The notes beneath the pieces are model-generated. The model worked only from the letters and a program-made list of their open reading frames with translations, made no database searches and had not been told where the DNA came from. The translations under genes and the position numbers were made by a program. A stretch of 64,000 nt of DNA. Source: Sphingomonas sp. Leaf21. Lineage in GTDB: Bacteria; Pseudomonadota; Alphaproteobacteria; Sphingomonadales; Sphingomonadaceae. The DNA lies in assembly GCF_916858675.1 (NCBI RefSeq), contig NZ_CAKASM010000001.1, positions 310,001-374,000 of the forward strand. Reading direction: 5' to 3'. This document shows positions 41,469 to 48,991 of the stretch, piece by piece; position 1 is the first letter of the stretch; each line of letters opens with the position of its first letter.

Positions 41469-42352
41469 GCCGTCGCTCCCTTGCGGGGAAGTATCTCGAC
41501 CGTCGCCGTTCGTCCTACGACCAGCGTCTCACCGGCGGGCAGGCGATCGATCGCGACGCGCACCGGGATACGTTGCGCCAGCCGAACCCAGCTGAAGGTC
41601 GGGTTGACGTTGGCGAGCAGGTTGGCGCCCGCGCTCCGGTCGCGGTCCTCGATGCCGCCAGCGATGCTCTGGACATGCCCCGTAATGTCGCGGTCATCGC
41701 CCATCAGCCGCACCCGCACCGAGTCGCCGACATGGACGCGCGGCAACTTGGTTTCCTCGAAATAGCCGATGATGTGCACCGAGCCGCGATCGATGATCGC
41801 GAATTCGGGATGGCCCGCACTGGCATAGTCGCCCGGCCGGAGGTCGAGGTTGCTGACGGTGCCCGCGACGCTGGCCCGAACCTCGGTCCGCGCCAGGTTG
41901 AGCCGCGCGGTGGCGAGGGCGACGCGCGCCTGATCGAGTGCCGCTGCAAGTTGTACGACCTTGGCGTTCCCCTGCTCGCGCACCTCGCCCGCGACGAGGT
42001 CGCCGAGCGCACGGTTGCGCTGCGCCTCGCGACGGGCCTGGGCAAGCTGCGCCGCCTGCGACGCGACCGCCGCCTGCGCCTGTGAGACGGCAAGGCGATA
42101 TCGGGGCGTGTCGACGCGGAACAGAGGCGTGCCGATCGTCACCGGCTGGTTATCGCGGACGAGTACGTCGGTCACCAGGCCCGAAACGTCGGGGGCGACC
42201 TGTACGATATCGGCGCGCACCCGGCCGTCGCGGGTCCAGGGTTCCGTCTCGTAATGCGCCCAGAGGCGGCGTGCGGCGAAAAGCGCCAGCGCCACCACGA
42301 CAAGCGTCACGAGGACGCGCGCACCGACGCGCAGGGAGGGTTGCAGGGTCAT
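41465..42352 (-). CDS. HlyD/AaeA-type membrane fusion protein
   Basis: The 295-residue periplasmic adaptor has one N-terminal helix (VLVTLVVVALALFAARRLW) and a biotinyl-lipoyl-like half (VRADIVQVAPDVSGLVTDV, RDNQPVTIGTPLFRVD). A short helical hairpin with alternating Ala/Gln and a second lipoyl half (TVSNLDLRPGDYA) follow. The architecture matches AaeA, which links the FUSC pump to the outer-membrane channel. It starts seven bases after the DUF1656 stop and overlaps the NodT gene by four bases. Confidence 0.92.
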   Translation of the reverse strand: MTLQPSLRVGARVLVTLVVVALALFAARRLWAHYETEPWTRDGRVRADIVQVAPDVSGLVTDVLVRDNQPVTIGTPLFRVDTPRYRLAVSQAQAAVASQAAQLAQARREAQRNRALGDLVAGEVREQGNAKVVQLAAALDQARVALATARLNLARTEVRASVAGTVSNLDLRPGDYASAGHPEFAIIDRGSVHIIGYFEETKLPRVHVGDSVRVRLMGDDRDITGHVQSIAGGIEDRDRSAGANLLANVNPTFSWVRLAQRIPVRVAIDRLPAGETLVVGRTATVEILPRKGATA

Positions 42353-42359
42353 AGGGATT

Positions 42360-42587
42360 TCAACCGAAAAATGCCGAGGCGGGATTTCCGCCGGTGAGGA
42401 TGCCGGCCAGGCCAGCCCAGAGAATGACGGTCAGCGCCACGTCGAACAGTCCGCGATGCCAGACGAACCGGTACAGGCGGAACCGGGACAAGGCCCAGCC
42501 GATCAACTCGGCCATGACGAACGCCAGCAAGGCCGCGATGAGCAACGGATGGACGAAGACGCCGCCCAGATCGATATCCCCGGTCAT
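42360..42587 (-). CDS. DUF1656 small membrane protein (AaeX-like)
   Basis: A 75-residue protein with two helices (HPLLIAALLAFVMAELIGWA and FDVALTVILWAGLAGIL). The motif DLGGVFVHPLL at the N-terminus is typical of AaeX/DUF1656 proteins, which always accompany FUSC-HlyD pumps; the function is unknown. ATG 42587 overlaps the FUSC stop (ATGA), so the eight extra codons of the longer frame are ignored. Confidence 0.9.
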   Translation of the reverse strand: MTGDIDLGGVFVHPLLIAALLAFVMAELIGWALSRFRLYRFVWHRGLFDVALTVILWAGLAGILTGGNPASAFFG

Positions 42588-44536
42588 GCGGCGAGCCTCT
42601 CGTCCGACCAATCGGCCGCCGCCGGAAAGACGCTGCGCCGCAAGCCCACGAGCGCCGCGAGCGTCGGCCTGTCCGCGTCTCGCGTCACCGCGATCCGGAT
42701 AGCCTCATCGATGGCCGCCAGCAGTGTCGCGGGAGGCGCGGACTCGCCCGCCGCCACGAGACGGCGGAACCAGTCGGCCAGGGCGGCGCGGAGCGCCGAA
42801 TGGTCGGGGTCGTCCGTGATCTGTGCCAGGCCAAGGCCGATCCGCAATTCCCGCAAGGCCGAGGCGGCGGCATCGCGATCCTCGTCCTCGACCTCGCCGA
42901 CCCGTGCCGCGAGCAGGCCGACGCGGTCGAGCATCCGGCTCCGCCACAGGGGTAGCCGCGCCGGACGCTCGGCAAGTGCCGCCAGATCGCGCCAGCCCGC
43001 TCGTCGGAGACGCCGAATGGCGGTGCCTGCTCCCAGCGTCCGGACCATCCGCGTCATGGTCATCGCCGCTGCGATCCCGATCACCTGCGCGATGTTGCTG
43101 TTGAAGAAGCTGGCCGCGTCGACGCTGTAGACGTTGGTCAGCGCGAGCCCGCCCGCGAAGCCGATCAGCATCGGCATCATGCGGCCATACCAGCCCGGAA
43201 CCGCCATCGCCGCGCCGAACGCCAGCAACGGCGGAGCAAGTGCGAGGCAAAGCATCGCGAAGCCGTCGATCGCGGGCAGGATCGCGAACAGATAGATTGC
43301 GGCGAGAGGCACCGACGCGACCGTCCAGATCAGAAAGCCGCGCTGCGCGGGAACCGGATCGTCGAGCGTCGCGAAGAAGCAGCAGACCACCGCCGCGATC
43401 ATCGCCGCCACCGCCCCTTCGGGCCAGCCCGTAGCGATCCAGACCGCGCAGCATCCGATGATCGTCAGGACCGTCGCGGTGGCGGACAGGATCGCCAGCC
43501 CATAGTCGCGGTGCAGCGGTCGTCCCCGCCCCCCGGCGACTGCGGGGCGCCCGCCGCCAGGATCGGCCACCGCCGCCACCAACTCCCGGGTGATGGCGAG
43601 CGTGTCGACCAGTTCGTCGAGCCGGGTCACGAGGTTCAGCGTCAACAGCCGCCGCCAGTCGGCCGCGACCGGCGATGGCGTGACGCGGGGTCGCGGCAGG
43701 GACGGATCCACCACCCATGCGCGGACTTCCGCCAGCGAGGTCGCGACCTCGTCGACCAGCGGCCCATCGGCGGAGAGGCTGCGGAGACGATCCTCCAGAG
43801 CCGAGACGAGCGGGATCAGCTGCATCAGCACATCCTGCAACGCGGTCAGCAGCCCCCGGGTGGGGCGGATCCGGGCGGTATCGAACGGGATATGGGTCGC
43901 GGTCACGTGCAGGTCGGTGACATCGGCGGCCAGGCGCCGACGCTCCGGCGTCGTGCGCGCGACCGCCTCGACCACGAGGATGTCGGCGATCCACGTCTCG
44001 GCGTGGCGCAGCACCAGCTTGGCCCGCGCGCCGTAGACCCCGGCGACACTGCGCGGCCACACCACGGAATGGATCATCGCGGCGCAGAGCACGCCGATGC
44101 CGATCTCCTGAACGCGCAAAACCGCCGTGTCGAAGATCGCTTCGGGGTGGAGGACGGAGGGAAAGCCGATCAGTGCGGCGGTGTAGCCTGCCAGCATGAA
44201 GACATAGGACCGAGGCGTCCGGTCGAGCAGCGAGACGAACTGGCACCCCGCCACCCAGAGCGCCAGCGCGATGCTCAGCAGGACCGGCGCGTTGACCAGT
44301 GTCGGCACCAGCAACACCGTGACCAGCCCGCCGACGACCGTTCCGACCAGACGGAACACCGCCTTGGACCGCACCGCGCCGCTGAGCGGCTGGCTGGTGA
44401 TGTACACCGTCGCCATCGCCCAGAAGGGCCGCTCCAGCCCGAGCGAGAAGGAGATGAAGAGCGCCAGCATCGCGGCGGCGAAGCAATTGAGGGAGAAGAC
44501 CGTCTCGCGAAGACCGATCCGCGGCAGCGCGATCAT
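42584..44536 (-). CDS. FUSC family inner-membrane efflux protein (AaeB-like)
   Basis: The 650-residue protein has two blocks of about five helices (residues about 15-170 and 345-490) separated by a cytoplasmic helical domain. Features are the N-terminal SLGLERPFWAMATVYITSQP and RLVGTVVGGL, both diagnostic for the fusaric-acid-resistance/AaeB family. It uses proton motive force to export aromatic carboxylic acids. The MarR stop overlaps its ATG and its stop overlaps DUF1656, both as ATGA. The MarR protein probably senses the exported aromatic acid. Confidence 0.93.
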   Translation of the reverse strand: MIALPRIGLRETVFSLNCFAAAMLALFISFSLGLERPFWAMATVYITSQPLSGAVRSKAVFRLVGTVVGGLVTVLLVPTLVNAPVLLSIALALWVAGCQFVSLLDRTPRSYVFMLAGYTAALIGFPSVLHPEAIFDTAVLRVQEIGIGVLCAAMIHSVVWPRSVAGVYGARAKLVLRHAETWIADILVVEAVARTTPERRRLAADVTDLHVTATHIPFDTARIRPTRGLLTALQDVLMQLIPLVSALEDRLRSLSADGPLVDEVATSLAEVRAWVVDPSLPRPRVTPSPVAADWRRLLTLNLVTRLDELVDTLAITRELVAAVADPGGGRPAVAGGRGRPLHRDYGLAILSATATVLTIIGCCAVWIATGWPEGAVAAMIAAVVCCFFATLDDPVPAQRGFLIWTVASVPLAAIYLFAILPAIDGFAMLCLALAPPLLAFGAAMAVPGWYGRMMPMLIGFAGGLALTNVYSVDAASFFNSNIAQVIGIAAAMTMTRMVRTLGAGTAIRRLRRAGWRDLAALAERPARLPLWRSRMLDRVGLLAARVGEVEDEDRDAAASALRELRIGLGLAQITDDPDHSALRAALADWFRRLVAAGESAPPATLLAAIDEAIRIAVTRDADRPTLAALVGLRRSVFPAAADWSDERLAA

Positions 44537-44985
44537 TCCCGGTCGTCGGACAGTGCAAAGACCGCATGGAGTTTATCGAGGACGCGGCTCGCCGCTTGCA
44601 GATCGGCATCCTCGATCCCGGCGAACAACTCCGCGCGGATCGACGCCGTCCGTGCCTCGACCTCGACGGCCAGCGCGGTGCCTTCGCTCGTCAGGTGCAG
44701 CAGCCGGGCGCGCTTGTCGGTGGCGTCGACCCGGCGCTCGACCAGACCGCTTCGCTCCAGCTGGTCCACGACGGGCACGACCGAGGGGGCCTCGACGCCA
44801 AGCTGGTCGGCCAAGGTCCCCTGACGAAGCCCTTCCTCGCTCCGGCCGATCAGCATCACCGCGAGTGCCGCCGTATGCGACAGGGATAACCCCGCGAGCC
44901 CCCGATCGAGGTAACGGCGATAGGCACGCGCCATCGGCACGAGCCGCGCGGAGAAATGTCGGCGAAGGGCAATCGGATCATTCAC
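44533..44985 (-). CDS. MarR family regulator of the efflux operon
   Basis: The 150-residue winged-helix protein shows LGVEAPSVVPVVDQLERSGL as the recognition region and RRVDATDKRARLLHLT as the wing, both classic MarR. It is the first gene of the operon and sits ten bases from a perfect operator-like inverted repeat. By analogy with MarR/EmrR, binding of a phenolic or aromatic acid should release the repressor and induce the pump. All five operon genes are linked by overlaps or a seven-base gap, so regulator and pump rise together (autoregulation). Confidence 0.93.
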   Translation of the reverse strand: MNDPIALRRHFSARLVPMARAYRRYLDRGLAGLSLSHTAALAVMLIGRSEEGLRQGTLADQLGVEAPSVVPVVDQLERSGLVERRVDATDKRARLLHLTSEGTALAVEVEARTASIRAELFAGIEDADLQAASRVLDKLHAVFALSDDRE

Positions 44986-44994
44986 ACGCTTTGG

Positions 44995-45014
44995 TTAGAT
45001 GCCTACCTATCTAA
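44995..45014 (-). promoter_or_regulatory. MarR operator
   Basis: TTAGAT-N8-ATCTAA is a perfect 20-base inverted repeat (44995-45000 and 45009-45014), nine bases before the MarR ATG. On the minus strand it reads TTAGATAGGTAGGCATCTAA, close to known MarR-type operators. TTGCAA (45015-45020) next to it may be the -35 element. Binding would cover promoter and start. Confidence 0.75.
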
Positions 45015-45176
45015 TTGCAATATGCTTCTGCCCGTGGCGGTCGGCGCAACAGACTTCGCATTGAAATGTCGGAGTTATAGGCTAGGACATGGTCGCCGGC
45101 CTTCTCCAGCAAGGCCGGGAATAATATGGGACGTCCCTGCCAGAGCGAAGGGGGCGCCCGTGGCGGAGGATGGATG

Positions 45177-46211
45177 ATGCTGACCCGACGTTCTTTCGTG
45201 ACCGGCGCAGGCGCCGCGCTGGCGCTCCCCGCCATCGGTCGGGCCGCCGCGAACGCGACGATCATCAACCCCGTCGTCCGTCAGCGCGCCGACGCACAGG
45301 TCTTCCGACATAGCGACGGCTGGTATTACATGACCGGCTCGGTGCCGGAATATGACCGGCTGGTGCTCCGCCGCTCGAAGACGCTCGAAGGCCTGTCGAC
45401 CGCAGCCGAACGGATCTTGTGGCGTCACTTGCCCAGCGGCCCGATGTCGGGCTTCATCTGGGCGCCCGAGATGCATCTCGTCGACGACCGCTGGGTCATG
45501 TATTTCGCGGCGGGCCCCAGCGGCGGCGGCGAGGATGTCTTCCGCATCCGGACCTACGCCGTTCAGTGCGACGGCCCCGATCCGATGACGGGCAATTGGT
45601 CGGTCCTCGGCCAGCTTCAGACCGAATGGGACAGCTTCAACCTCGATTCCACCAGCTTCGTCCATCGGGGACAGCGCTATCTCGCCTGGGCGCAGCGCGA
45701 GCCGGGGATCGACACCAACTCCAACCTCTATCTCGCGCCGCTCAAATCGGCGCTGACCCTGGCGGCAAAGCCCGTCCGCCTGTCGGTGCCGACGCTCCCC
45801 TGGGAGATCGAGGGGTTCAAGGTCAACGAGGCCCCCGCCCTGCTCGCGCGCAACGGCAAGCTTTTCATGACCTATTCGGCGAGCGCCACCGACGCGCGCT
45901 ATTGCATGGGGATGCTGACCTGTGACGCCGGAGCCGATTTGATGAAGGCGGCCAACTGGTCCAAATCGCCACAGCCGGTGTTCAAGACCTCGGTCGCGCA
46001 CAAGGTGTTCGGCCCGGGCCACAACAGCTTCACCGTCGACGAGCGCGGCCGGGATATCCTGGTCTATCACGCGCGCGACTATGCCGAGATCAAGGGTGAT
46101 CCGCTGTTCGATCCCAATCGCGATACGCGGATGCAGTATTTCCGCTACCGCGCCGACGGATCGCCCGATTTCGGCGAGCCCGTCGCCAACGGCCCGCTTC
46201 GACGCCTGTGA
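45177..46211 (+). CDS. Glycoside hydrolase family 43-type enzyme, Tat-exported
   Basis: The 344-residue five-bladed propeller enzyme, likely an alpha-L-arabinofuranosidase or beta-xylosidase, has a Tat signal MLTRRSFVTGAGAALALP. The GH43 triad is visible: catalytic base Asp39 in QRADAQV, pKa-tuning Asp in NLDSTSF and general acid Glu in FKVNEAP. IWAPEMHLVDDRWVMYF is the diagnostic blade motif, followed by FGPGHNSFTVDERGRDI. ATG 45177 is seven bases from GGAGG; ATG 45174 is four bases away. It is divergent from the MarR operon and convergent with the Dabb gene across a 14-base-pair hairpin. No other xylan or arabinan gene is adjacent, so the substrate is open. Confidence 0.9.
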   Translation: MLTRRSFVTGAGAALALPAIGRAAANATIINPVVRQRADAQVFRHSDGWYYMTGSVPEYDRLVLRRSKTLEGLSTAAERILWRHLPSGPMSGFIWAPEMHLVDDRWVMYFAAGPSGGGEDVFRIRTYAVQCDGPDPMTGNWSVLGQLQTEWDSFNLDSTSFVHRGQRYLAWAQREPGIDTNSNLYLAPLKSALTLAAKPVRLSVPTLPWEIEGFKVNEAPALLARNGKLFMTYSASATDARYCMGMLTCDAGADLMKAANWSKSPQPVFKTSVAHKVFGPGHNSFTVDERGRDILVYHARDYAEIKGDPLFDPNRDTRMQYFRYRADGSPDFGEPVANGPLRRL

Positions 46212-46220
46212 AGAACATCC

Positions 46221-46258
46221 GCGCGGTTGCTCGGACAAATCACCCCGAGCAACCGCGC
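46221..46258. terminator. Bidirectional hairpin between GH43 and Dabb genes
   Basis: GCGCGGTTGCTCGG (46221-46234) and CCGAGCAACCGCGC (46245-46258) are perfect complements with a ten-base loop, lying exactly between two convergent stop codons. There is no T-run. It would serve both genes. Confidence 0.7.
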
Positions 46259-46267
46259 CTCGACCGG

Positions 46268-46666
46268 TCAGGCGGGGACGCTGTCATACACCACGACCCT
46301 GGCCCATAGCGGCGAACACGCCGCGACGAAGGCGTGGTGCGCGGGATGGTCCTGATAGGATTTCTGATCGGCCAGCGTGTCGAACACCATCAATTCCGAT
46401 ACGTCGAAGCTGGCGTCGACCACATCGCGCTGCTCCGTGCCCGCCGGTACGCCGACGTGAAGTTCGCGGATCTGAGGGATGACGGACAGCGTCTTGAGCC
46501 CCGCGACCAGGGCGTCCCGGTCGCCGACATGACCCGGCCGCTTCAGCCAGAAGAAGACCTGATGCCGGACGTTGCCAGCCGGCCTGGCATCGGCCCGCCC
46601 CGGCGTGACGGCCGCGCCCGCGGCCAATGCGACTCCCGACACGACGTTCCTCCTGTTCGGTTCCAT
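46268..46666 (-). CDS. Dabb (stress-responsive alpha/beta barrel) domain protein, exported
   Basis: A 132-residue protein: a signal-like N-terminus (MEPNRRNVVSGVALAAGAAV) followed by a single Dabb domain (PF07876) with NVRHQVFFWLKRPG, IRELHVGVPAG and the end HHAFVAACSPLWARVVVYD. Dabb proteins form small dimeric barrels; some act as lyases or cyclases in polyketide or sugar pathways, but most are uncharacterised. ATG 46666 has GGGGGAG five bases upstream, which rules out the longer frame to 46912. Confidence 0.85.
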   Translation of the reverse strand: MEPNRRNVVSGVALAAGAAVTPGRADARPAGNVRHQVFFWLKRPGHVGDRDALVAGLKTLSVIPQIRELHVGVPAGTEQRDVVDASFDVSELMVFDTLADQKSYQDHPAHHAFVAACSPLWARVVVYDSVPA

Positions 46667-46850
46667 CCCGGCTCCCCCGCTTCCTGTCTCCACCCACCGT
46701 GGTGCGCTTTGGTGGAGGCGGTCAAGCACCACAAACGAATGCGATCGGGCACAAAGCCAATCGGACATAGCGACACGCACTCCATCCGCGTTATCAGGCA
46801 CATCGGGCGAAGACATGAGGCTCGCCCGCACGACCGGAGGGGAATGGCGG

Positions 46851-47786
46851 ATGCGAAGGCTGATCGTCGGCATATTGGCGGGGTTGGCCGCCTTCGGCAC
46901 GGCCCGATCCACCGCCGCGCCATCGACGCCGACTGTTGCGTCGGTCCATCTTGAGGGCCCGTTCGAGCTTCACTCGCGCGTCTATCCTGGCACGGTGCGT
47001 CGTTACTGGGTCTATGTCCCGGGCGATTACGATCCGAACCGGCCGCCGAACCTGCTACTGTTCCAGGACGGCCAGCGCGCGGTCAATCCCGGTGGCTCGC
47101 TGCGCCTGCCCGCGATCCTCGACGATCTGATCCGCCGCCATGCCATCCCGTCGACCCTGGGTGTGTTCGTGACGCCGGGCCACCGTGCCGCGCGCTATCC
47201 GGACACGCTGGGCATGGACAATCCCGACCACCGGGTCGAGGAATACGACTCGCTGTCCGACGACTATTCACGCCTGACCTTGCAGGAATTGCTGCCAGCC
47301 GTCGCCCGCCGCTGGCGCTTCGCGAGCGATCCGCGCCGTCGCGCGATCGGCGGCACGTCGAGCGGAGCGATCGCGTCCTGGACCGTGGCATGGCGTCATC
47401 CGGAGGCTTTCGGCAACGTCGTCAGTTTCATCGGCAGCTATACGTCGATCGGCCTGAGGCTGGGCCCCGACGGCTCGCCGCTGGCCTATGGCGGCGACAC
47501 CTATCCCGGCCTGATCCGCAAGTCGGCGATCCGGCCGCTCCGCATCTTCCTGCAGGATGGCCGCAGCGACCTAGACAACGAGCATGGCAACTGGTTCCTG
47601 GCGAACCAGCAGATGCTGAAGGCGCTGGAGTGGGCGAACGCGCATGCCGATGCCGAGCGGCGGCCCGGACCACGCTACGACATCGATCATGTTTGGACAG
47701 AGGGCGGCCATTCCGACGCGGACGGCGGCGCGATCCTGCCCCAGGTGCTGCGCTGGATCTGGCGCGATCAGGCGGCGTCCCGCTGA
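46851..47786 (+). CDS. Secreted esterase (esterase D / feruloyl-esterase-like)
   Basis: The 311-residue alpha/beta hydrolase (PF00756) has a signal peptide (to about residue 23), the CBM-like start SRVYPGTVRRYWVYVPGDYD, the nucleophile motif GGTSSGAIAS (Ser in GTSSG), an acidic residue in LQDGRSDLDNE and a histidine in WTEGGHSDADGG. It probably removes acyl or feruloyl groups from plant polysaccharides, fitting the GH43 and GH130 genes close by. GGAGGGG lies eight bases before ATG 46851; ATG 46815 is possible. The divergent spacer to the Dabb gene has a GTGGTGC/GCACCAC inverted repeat at 46699-46732. Confidence 0.88.
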   Translation: MRRLIVGILAGLAAFGTARSTAAPSTPTVASVHLEGPFELHSRVYPGTVRRYWVYVPGDYDPNRPPNLLLFQDGQRAVNPGGSLRLPAILDDLIRRHAIPSTLGVFVTPGHRAARYPDTLGMDNPDHRVEEYDSLSDDYSRLTLQELLPAVARRWRFASDPRRRAIGGTSSGAIASWTVAWRHPEAFGNVVSFIGSYTSIGLRLGPDGSPLAYGGDTYPGLIRKSAIRPLRIFLQDGRSDLDNEHGNWFLANQQMLKALEWANAHADAERRPGPRYDIDHVWTEGGHSDADGGAILPQVLRWIWRDQAASR

Positions 47787-47798
47787 TCGACGAAGCGG

Positions 47799-48278
47799 CT
47801 ATCGGCCAGCGGGCATCTTCGTGCCGAGCAGCACCAGACGCTCACCGGTGATCCCGAACCAGTGCGGCACGCCTGCAGGGACGAGCAACACGTCACCCGG
47901 TGCCAAGGTGCGTTTCGTCCCTCCGCTGATCTCCGTCCCCTCGATCAGTCCCTCGCTGCGCTTCTCGGGCGCGACCAATGTTCCACCGGACAGCAACTCG
48001 CCATGCCCCTCGAGCACGATCGCATATTCGGCCTCGGCCGGGTGGACCGCCGGACGACCGGGCTTCTTCCAGATTTCGATCGCAGCCACCCGGGCACCGT
48101 CGCGCACCAATGGCCGCCACATGAAGCCCTGCCCCGGCTTCATTTCGGAAAGCATCGCCGCGATCTGCGCCCTGACCTCGGTCGCGCTGGCGAAGTCGGT
48201 CTGCGCCATGGCCGCGCCTAGCGGCAACAACCCGCCGAGCACCAACGCCGCGGCAATCTTGCGAACGGATACGCGCAT
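47799..48278 (-). CDS. Secreted cupin domain protein
   Basis: The 159-residue protein has a signal peptide (LPLGAAMAQ, about residue 26) and one cupin fold: HPAEAEYAIVLEGHGEL (motif 1) and PGDVLLVPAGVPHWFGI (motif 2). The metal-binding His/Glu pattern is kept in part. Exported single cupins next to glycosidases may bind or epimerise sugars, but no function can be assigned. GGGGAGG lies five bases before ATG 48278 and two before ATG 48281. A perfect palindrome sits just upstream of the SD. It converges with the esterase, 12 bases apart. Confidence 0.85.
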   Translation of the reverse strand: MRVSVRKIAAALVLGGLLPLGAAMAQTDFASATEVRAQIAAMLSEMKPGQGFMWRPLVRDGARVAAIEIWKKPGRPAVHPAEAEYAIVLEGHGELLSGGTLVAPEKRSEGLIEGTEISGGTKRTLAPGDVLLVPAGVPHWFGITGERLVLLGTKMPAGR

Positions 48279-48288
48279 CATGACCTCC

Positions 48289-48303
48289 CCTGATATTATC
48301 AGG
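48289..48303. promoter_or_regulatory. Palindrome upstream of the cupin gene
   Basis: CCTGATA-T-TATCAGG is a perfect 15-base inverted repeat abutting the GGGGAGG ribosome site of the cupin gene (about ten bases from its ATG). It is either an operator or a hairpin that limits ribosome access. Confidence 0.5.
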
Positions 48304-48407
48304 CAGGTGTCGCATCCGCAGGCGAGCATCGCAAGCTAAGCATCGGAAATCGCGCGATCAGCGTTCGGTCGACAGACACCGCTGGCCGACCAAGTCGCAC
48401 CGCCGCA

Positions 48408-48463
48408 CGTCACGCGTGACGGAAAGCGATGCGACCTGCTGTCCGCCCGGTCGGTCGACCGGG
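48408..48463. repeat. Two palindromes in the cupin - small ORF spacer
   Basis: CGTCACGCGTGACG (48408-48421) is a perfect 14-base palindrome. CCCGGTC-GGTC-GACCGGG (48446-48463) is a perfect seven-base-pair hairpin. They lie in the 285-base spacer between the cupin start and the 55-residue gene stop. The first looks like a protein-binding site; the second may end the minus-strand transcript of the small gene. Nothing else is seen in this spacer. Confidence 0.4.
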
Positions 48464-48563
48464 TGTCGTCAGCTCTAGCGGCAACCGCTTGCCAAGTCAT
48501 GTCACTAAGATCGTCAATCCGTTGGAATATCGACGTCGGGCATGACCGCTACGAATACGCGTG

Positions 48564-48731
48564 TCAGCGAACGACCTGTGCATCGCGCAGCGAGGCGGCT
48601 TCAACCATCTGGATCACGCCATCCAGCTGCGCCGCGGCGACGGCCAGCCCCTGGTCGTCCAACAGCCGCAGCGCCTCCCGCAGCAACGCGGAGGCCGAGT
48701 CGAGCGGCGCCTGCTCCGGATCGTTCGACAT
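48564..48731 (-). CDS. Small 55-residue protein
   Basis: The minus strand from ATG 48731 encodes MSNDPEQAPLDSASALLREA, then LRLLDDQGLAVAAAQLDGVI and QMVEAASLRDAQVVR before TGA at 48564. GGAG lies seven bases before the ATG. The sequence is acidic, free of Cys and Trp, and predicted to be a helical hairpin; short proteins with a LLREALRLLDDxGLxVAAAxLDxxI pattern are, as I recall, frequent in sphingomonads and unnamed. No function can be proposed. The codon pattern (G/C in third positions) is like true genes around it. Confidence 0.7.
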   Translation of the reverse strand: MSNDPEQAPLDSASALLREALRLLDDQGLAVAAAQLDGVIQMVEAASLRDAQVVR

Positions 48732-48869
48732 CAATCTACTCCATATCGAATATGATTTTCGTACAGGCGTTTAGCTGAAGCCGAGATGACGAGAAGCCGA
48801 TATTCGCGACACCTGTCATCCCATTTCGGATCGGCTTCGAGCGTCGACGCCATGCCCGAAGCGCATGAG

Positions 48870-48885
48870 TTAAACCTGCGTTAAC
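48870..48885. promoter_or_regulatory. CtrA-type binding site (TTAA-N7-TTAAC)
   Basis: TTAA (48870-48873), seven bases, TTAAC (48881-48885) is an exact match to the alphaproteobacterial CtrA full site. It lies 107 bases before the GH130 ATG and 139 bases before the small ORF on the other strand. It hints at cell-cycle or developmental control of one of them; it could also be chance. Confidence 0.5.
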
Positions 48886-48991
48886 CCATTCTATTGTCCG
48901 AGCCCCGCCGCAATTCCTCGGCCCAGGAGGATCGAATCCGGCGGCGGACACTTTATCGCGGCAGGGCGACGATGAACGAGAGGCCAATTCG

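Noticed and set aside
46851..47786. Longer esterase frame from 46572
   Set aside because: It would override the signal peptide and the GGAGGGG ribosome site at 46851.
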